Shown here: positions 61,416 through 64,000 of the stretch, piece after piece | How the letters are laid out: every line of letters begins with the position of its first letter | Numbering within the stretch: the first letter of the stretch is position 1 | Assembly: GCA_963580245.1 (NCBI GenBank) | Contig: CAUZJO010000004.1 | Coordinates: 1 to 64,000 of the forward strand | DNA length: 64,000 bases | DNA from: CAUZJO01 sp963580245 | GTDB lineage: Bacteria > Sumerlaeota > Sumerlaeia > MVZB01 | Direction: 5' to 3' | The notes under the pieces: generated by a model | Seen by the model: only the letters and a program-made list of their open reading frames with translations | Database searches by the model: none | Told to the model about the DNA's origin: nothing | Made by a program: the position numbers and the translations under genes

Positions 61416-62447
61416 ATGCCCGAATCCACCCCAAAACCCGAGATCACGGTCCTCATCACCGCCCACAACGAGGCTGAGCATATTCAGGGGTGTCTTCAGT
61501 CGATTATGGCCCAGGACTATCCGATGGAGCGGGTTGAGATCCTGCTGGTCGATGACCGCTCCAGCGACGGGACCGCCGAGCGCGCCCAGAAGATGGGATT
61601 GGACTGCCTGCGGCTGGTGACCATCGAGGCGCGGCCCGAGAAGCTGACGGCCCGCCAGGCGGCCCTCGACCGCGGCCTCACCGAGGCCCTGGGCGAGATC
61701 ATCCTGATCACCGAGGCCGACGGCCGCGTCCCGCGCGACTGGATTCGCGAGCTGAGCGGCCACATGGGGTTCCGCGACGGGGCGGCCACGGGGCCGGTCA
61801 TCTTCGCCGGGGGGCGGCGGCTGTTCACCACGCTCCAGACCCTGAGTTCGGTGCTCAATTACGCATACTACCGTTGGGCGCAACGCAGCCAGGTGACGAC
61901 GGGCCTGCTGGGGGCCAACTTCGCGGTCAGGCGTGAGGCCTACCTGGAGACCGGCGGCTTTCCGGCCATCGGGTTCGCCGCCGACGAGGACGTCGCGTTG
62001 GCCCGCGCGCTCAGCGATGCGGGCTGGAGCATCCGCCATCTGAATGAACCGGCCATGCTCAACCCGACCTGCTCGGGGCTGGGCGAGTTGATCGGCCGGG
62101 CCCGCCGCAAGATGCGCAGCGCGCCGCCCATGCTTAACCTGTTCGCTCTGACCCTCATCCTGTCCATCCTGCTGCTGGCCGGCTTGGCCGTGGTGTTCGG
62201 CGGCATCTGGATCTGGATGCTGGCGTTGCGATATCTGCTGGGCCTGATGGGGATCAACCTGGCCGCCGCGCAATACGCCTCGCTCAACCTCAAATTCGAG
62301 GCTCTGCTCTTCGAACCCGTCATGACGCTGCTGGGCCTGTGGGTCTTCACCTTGAACCTGTTCTGGCCGCGCTGGACTTGGGCCGGGATCGCCTATGATC
62401 GCAAAGGCCCGATTCCGGAAACCACCGAAGCCCCGTCGCGAGCCTGA
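61416..62447 (+). CDS. Membrane-bound family 2 glycosyltransferase
   Basis: A 343-residue GT2 enzyme with C-terminal membrane helices. EITVLITAHNEAEHIQGCLQ and VEILLVDDRSSDGTAERAQK bind the nucleotide sugar. EIILITEADGRVPRDWIREL has the metal-binding acidic site, and GGFPAIGFAADEDVALARAL is the catalytic ED region. Three hydrophobic segments occupy about 245-335 (LFALTLILSILLLAGLAVVF, WIWMLALRYLLGLMGINLA, LLGLWVFTLNLFW). ATG 61416 is chosen because the long open upstream stretch (from 61194) overlaps the hicB promoter and is not conserved. It probably builds a surface glycan or glycolipid. Confidence 0.85.
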   Translation: MPESTPKPEITVLITAHNEAEHIQGCLQSIMAQDYPMERVEILLVDDRSSDGTAERAQKMGLDCLRLVTIEARPEKLTARQAALDRGLTEALGEIILITEADGRVPRDWIRELSGHMGFRDGAATGPVIFAGGRRLFTTLQTLSSVLNYAYYRWAQRSQVTTGLLGANFAVRREAYLETGGFPAIGFAADEDVALARALSDAGWSIRHLNEPAMLNPTCSGLGELIGRARRKMRSAPPMLNLFALTLILSILLLAGLAVVFGGIWIWMLALRYLLGLMGINLAAAQYASLNLKFEALLFEPVMTLLGLWVFTLNLFWPRWTWAGIAYDRKGPIPETTEAPSRA

Positions 62448-62460
62448 GCGAGACGGCCCG

Positions 62461-63102
62461 TTATCCCCAACGCTTGATCGCCCAGGCGGCGGTGGCGGGG
62501 GGATCGAGGTGGCCGTGAAACGCCTCGTAGACCTCCACGTCATAGCCCAGACGCGCCCAGTCCTCGGGCAGCCAGAAGGAGCGGTGGCATTGAAACGCGT
62601 TGCCGTCCAGGTCGTCCTGCTCGACCCGGCCCACCGGTGAGAACACGGCCACGCCCCGACCCGCAAAACGCTCGAGCCGCACCAGCAACGCGATCGCCTC
62701 GCGCCGGGTGAAGTGCTCCAGCACGTCGATCAATATAGCCACGTCGAATTCGCCCGGCCCAAAATGCTCGAACACCTGCTCGACCCGCAGCTCGGTGATG
62801 GCGTGTTGCCGGGCGCGGGCACTCTGTTGCCTCAGTTTGTTCAGATACGGCTCGAAGGCGTCGACCGATTGCAGCCGACGCCACGGGACGTTCAGAATCT
62901 GCTTGGCGATGACCGTCTCGCCCGCCCCGCATCCAAGATCGATGCACGCCAGCTCCGAGAGCTCTCCGAACACCGCCGAGAGACGCTCGGTCGCCTCGGC
63001 CCCCTGCTCAAACGTGAAACTACCCTTGGGATGGAGCTTAACCCCACCCGGCGCGGGTCGTCCGAGCCTCAGACGGGCCAACGTGATCCGGGGCGATTTC
63101 AT
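62461..63102 (-). CDS. Class I SAM-dependent methyltransferase
   Basis: 213 residues. ACIDLGCGAGETVIAKQIL is motif I for S-adenosylmethionine binding, SVDAFEPYLNKLRQ supplies the acidic loop, and FDVAILIDVLEHFTRREAI is the post-II motif. The substrate is not evident; proteins of this size near glycosyltransferases often modify glycans or lipids, which is only context. It ends 13 nt from the convergent glycosyltransferase. Its start is 4 nt after the stop of the rseP gene, so it is likely cotranscribed with rseP. Confidence 0.85.
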   Translation of the reverse strand: MKSPRITLARLRLGRPAPGGVKLHPKGSFTFEQGAEATERLSAVFGELSELACIDLGCGAGETVIAKQILNVPWRRLQSVDAFEPYLNKLRQQSARARQHAITELRVEQVFEHFGPGEFDVAILIDVLEHFTRREAIALLVRLERFAGRGVAVFSPVGRVEQDDLDGNAFQCHRSFWLPEDWARLGYDVEVYEAFHGHLDPPATAAWAIKRWG

Positions 63103-63106
63103 GGGA

Positions 63107-64000
63107 TCACTTGATAAAGTAGTTCCAAATGTCCAGCCCCGAGATCGTGAACATCAGCGTGATGAAAAAGATCACGAAGACCATGTAGATCGGACCCAGG
63201 ATTTTGGGAGGCACCGGTCGGCGGATGATCGCCTCGATAAACGAAAGCAAGATGAATCCCCCATCCAGCACGGGCAAGGGCAGCAAGTTGAAAAACATGA
63301 GCAACAGATTGAGCGTGATGAAAAACTCGAGCGAACCGACAAATCCGCGTTCGGACGCGCGCGTGATCATCACCGCAATGGCGATCGGTCCCCCCAGGTT
63401 GTCCCGGACGTCCGTGACCGAGGCCTTCGAGAAGAACCGGACGTTGAGGACCGCCAGACCCAGAAAATGTTCAATCGTCTGCAACGGCGCCAGGGCGATC
63501 GCGCGCAAGGGATTGGCCACGCGCTTGACCCGCGTGTGAATGGAGCCGTTGAGAATCCCGATCTGGCCGCGCTCCTTGTCCTCCCAATCCGCCCGCGGGG
63601 TCATTTCGAGCGAAAGCCGCTGCCCCTCGCGCTCAACGTCGACCACGATCGTCTTGGCCGGGTTGTCCCAGATAACTTTTTGCATCTCACGAAAGGATTG
63701 GATTGGCTGCCCGTTGATGGCAGCGATCCGGTCGCCGCGCTCAATTCCGGCGCGATCGGCCGGATACTTGATGAACATCTCGCCGACGATCGGCTCGCGC
63801 TTGAGGCTCACGGCCAACTCAGTTTGGAACGTGTCGAATTCATCCCGCGACCAGCGCGGCAGGGCCAATTGAATCTCCGCGCCGTTGCGCAACACGGTCA
63901 ACTCAAGCTCCGGCATCGGCGTCTGATCCGATGCGGAATCCGCCTTGAACAAAAACAGGGCGAAGTCGGCGTAAGATCGGATCACACTGCGGTCGGCTCT
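63107..64000 (-). CDS. rseP: RseP-type site-2 protease, C-terminal part (runs off the right edge)
   Basis: The frame remains open to the window end, so the N-terminus with the HExxH zinc site is outside. The visible ~298 residues contain a PDZ domain (FIKYPADRAGIERGDRIAAI, NGQPIQSFREMQKVI) and the second metal-site motif NLLPLPVLDGGFILLSFIEA, where the Asp is the third zinc ligand. The last membrane helix follows (MVFVIFFITLMFTISGLDIW). Site-2 proteases cut membrane-embedded anti-sigma factors in envelope stress signalling. A GTG at 63985 is internal and should not be taken as the start. The methyltransferase gene follows by 4 nt. Confidence 0.93.
   Translation of the reverse strand, partial: RADRSVIRSYADFALFLFKADSASDQTPMPELELTVLRNGAEIQLALPRWSRDEFDTFQTELAVSLKREPIVGEMFIKYPADRAGIERGDRIAAINGQPIQSFREMQKVIWDNPAKTIVVDVEREGQRLSLEMTPRADWEDKERGQIGILNGSIHTRVKRVANPLRAIALAPLQTIEHFLGLAVLNVRFFSKASVTDVRDNLGGPIAIAVMITRASERGFVGSLEFFITLNLLLMFFNLLPLPVLDGGFILLSFIEAIIRRPVPPKILGPIYMVFVIFFITLMFTISGLDIWNYFIK

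Noticed and set aside
1..64000. tRNA, rRNA, riboswitch or integrase signals
   Set aside because: No cloverleaf or conserved rRNA stretch, no recognisable riboswitch core and no recombinase gene was found by reading; a covariance-model scan was not possible here.

Overview
The window is GC-rich, gene-dense bacterial DNA from a Gram-negative, LPS-bearing organism. LPS-core glycosyltransferases (43.5-46.7 kb), outer-membrane secretins and an IcmF-type type VI secretion (T6SS) membrane complex show the outer membrane. A DUF1549/DUF1553 cytochrome plus DUF1501 pair (7.4-11.1 kb), Tat-exported sulfatases and GH127-like enzymes are the style of Planctomycetota and neighbouring lineages such as Hydrogenedentota or Sumerlaeota. 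I cannot fix the phylum from sequence alone. No rRNA, tRNA, integrase, transposase or CRISPR array was seen.

Layout. 0.3-2.8 kb: two toxin-antitoxin pairs (AbrB/PIN with a frameshifted toxin; MazEF with a readable promoter/operator) and a frameshifted radical SAM gene. 2.9-6.9 kb: citrate synthase, a CMD-family protein, RibF and a WecA-like enzyme. 7.4-11.1 kb: the DUF1501 and DUF1549/1553 pair. 12.0-14.4 kb: wreckage of a type II secretion ATPase fused by deletion to the tail of a secretin. 15.1-27.9 kb: a one-directional T6SS block (pseudokinase-like protein, FHA plus Clp-N-like scaffold, TssJ-like, TssK, TssL, TssM, TagF) without sheath, tube, baseplate or ClpV genes. 28.7-29.9 kb: two nucleotidyltransferase gene pairs, the second cut off where a carbohydrate island begins. 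29.9-36.5 kb: two sulfatase plus GH127-like units, the second sulfatase internally deleted. 36.5-37.4 kb: nupC remnant.

37.4-46.7 kb: glycosyltransferase, UvrB, a frameshifted FG-GAP protein behind an AT-rich block, YggS and the LPS-core operon. 46.8-48.0 kb: a broken secreted protein. 48.2-57.4 kb (all minus strand): RuvC, YebC, a secretin with a GspC/PilP-like partner, a helicase with a HARP-like N-terminus, ribosomal protein S1 and an NfeD-like protein. 57.8-64 kb: aconitase B, HicBA with flanking repeats and an older hicA remnant, a membrane glycosyltransferase, a methyltransferase and the C-terminal part of an RseP-type protease.

Two themes stand out. First, at least six intergenic gaps hold imperfect inverted repeats whose arms are built from short tandem units of about 7-9 nt. 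Arms match within a locus, but the unit differs between loci; three lie in gaps of the T6SS block. Second, frameshifts, amber stops and deletions occur only in dispensable genes (toxin, T2SS, sulfatase, transporter, secreted proteins), while housekeeping genes are intact. That favours real gene decay, although several lesions are in homopolymers and assembly error cannot be excluded for each one.
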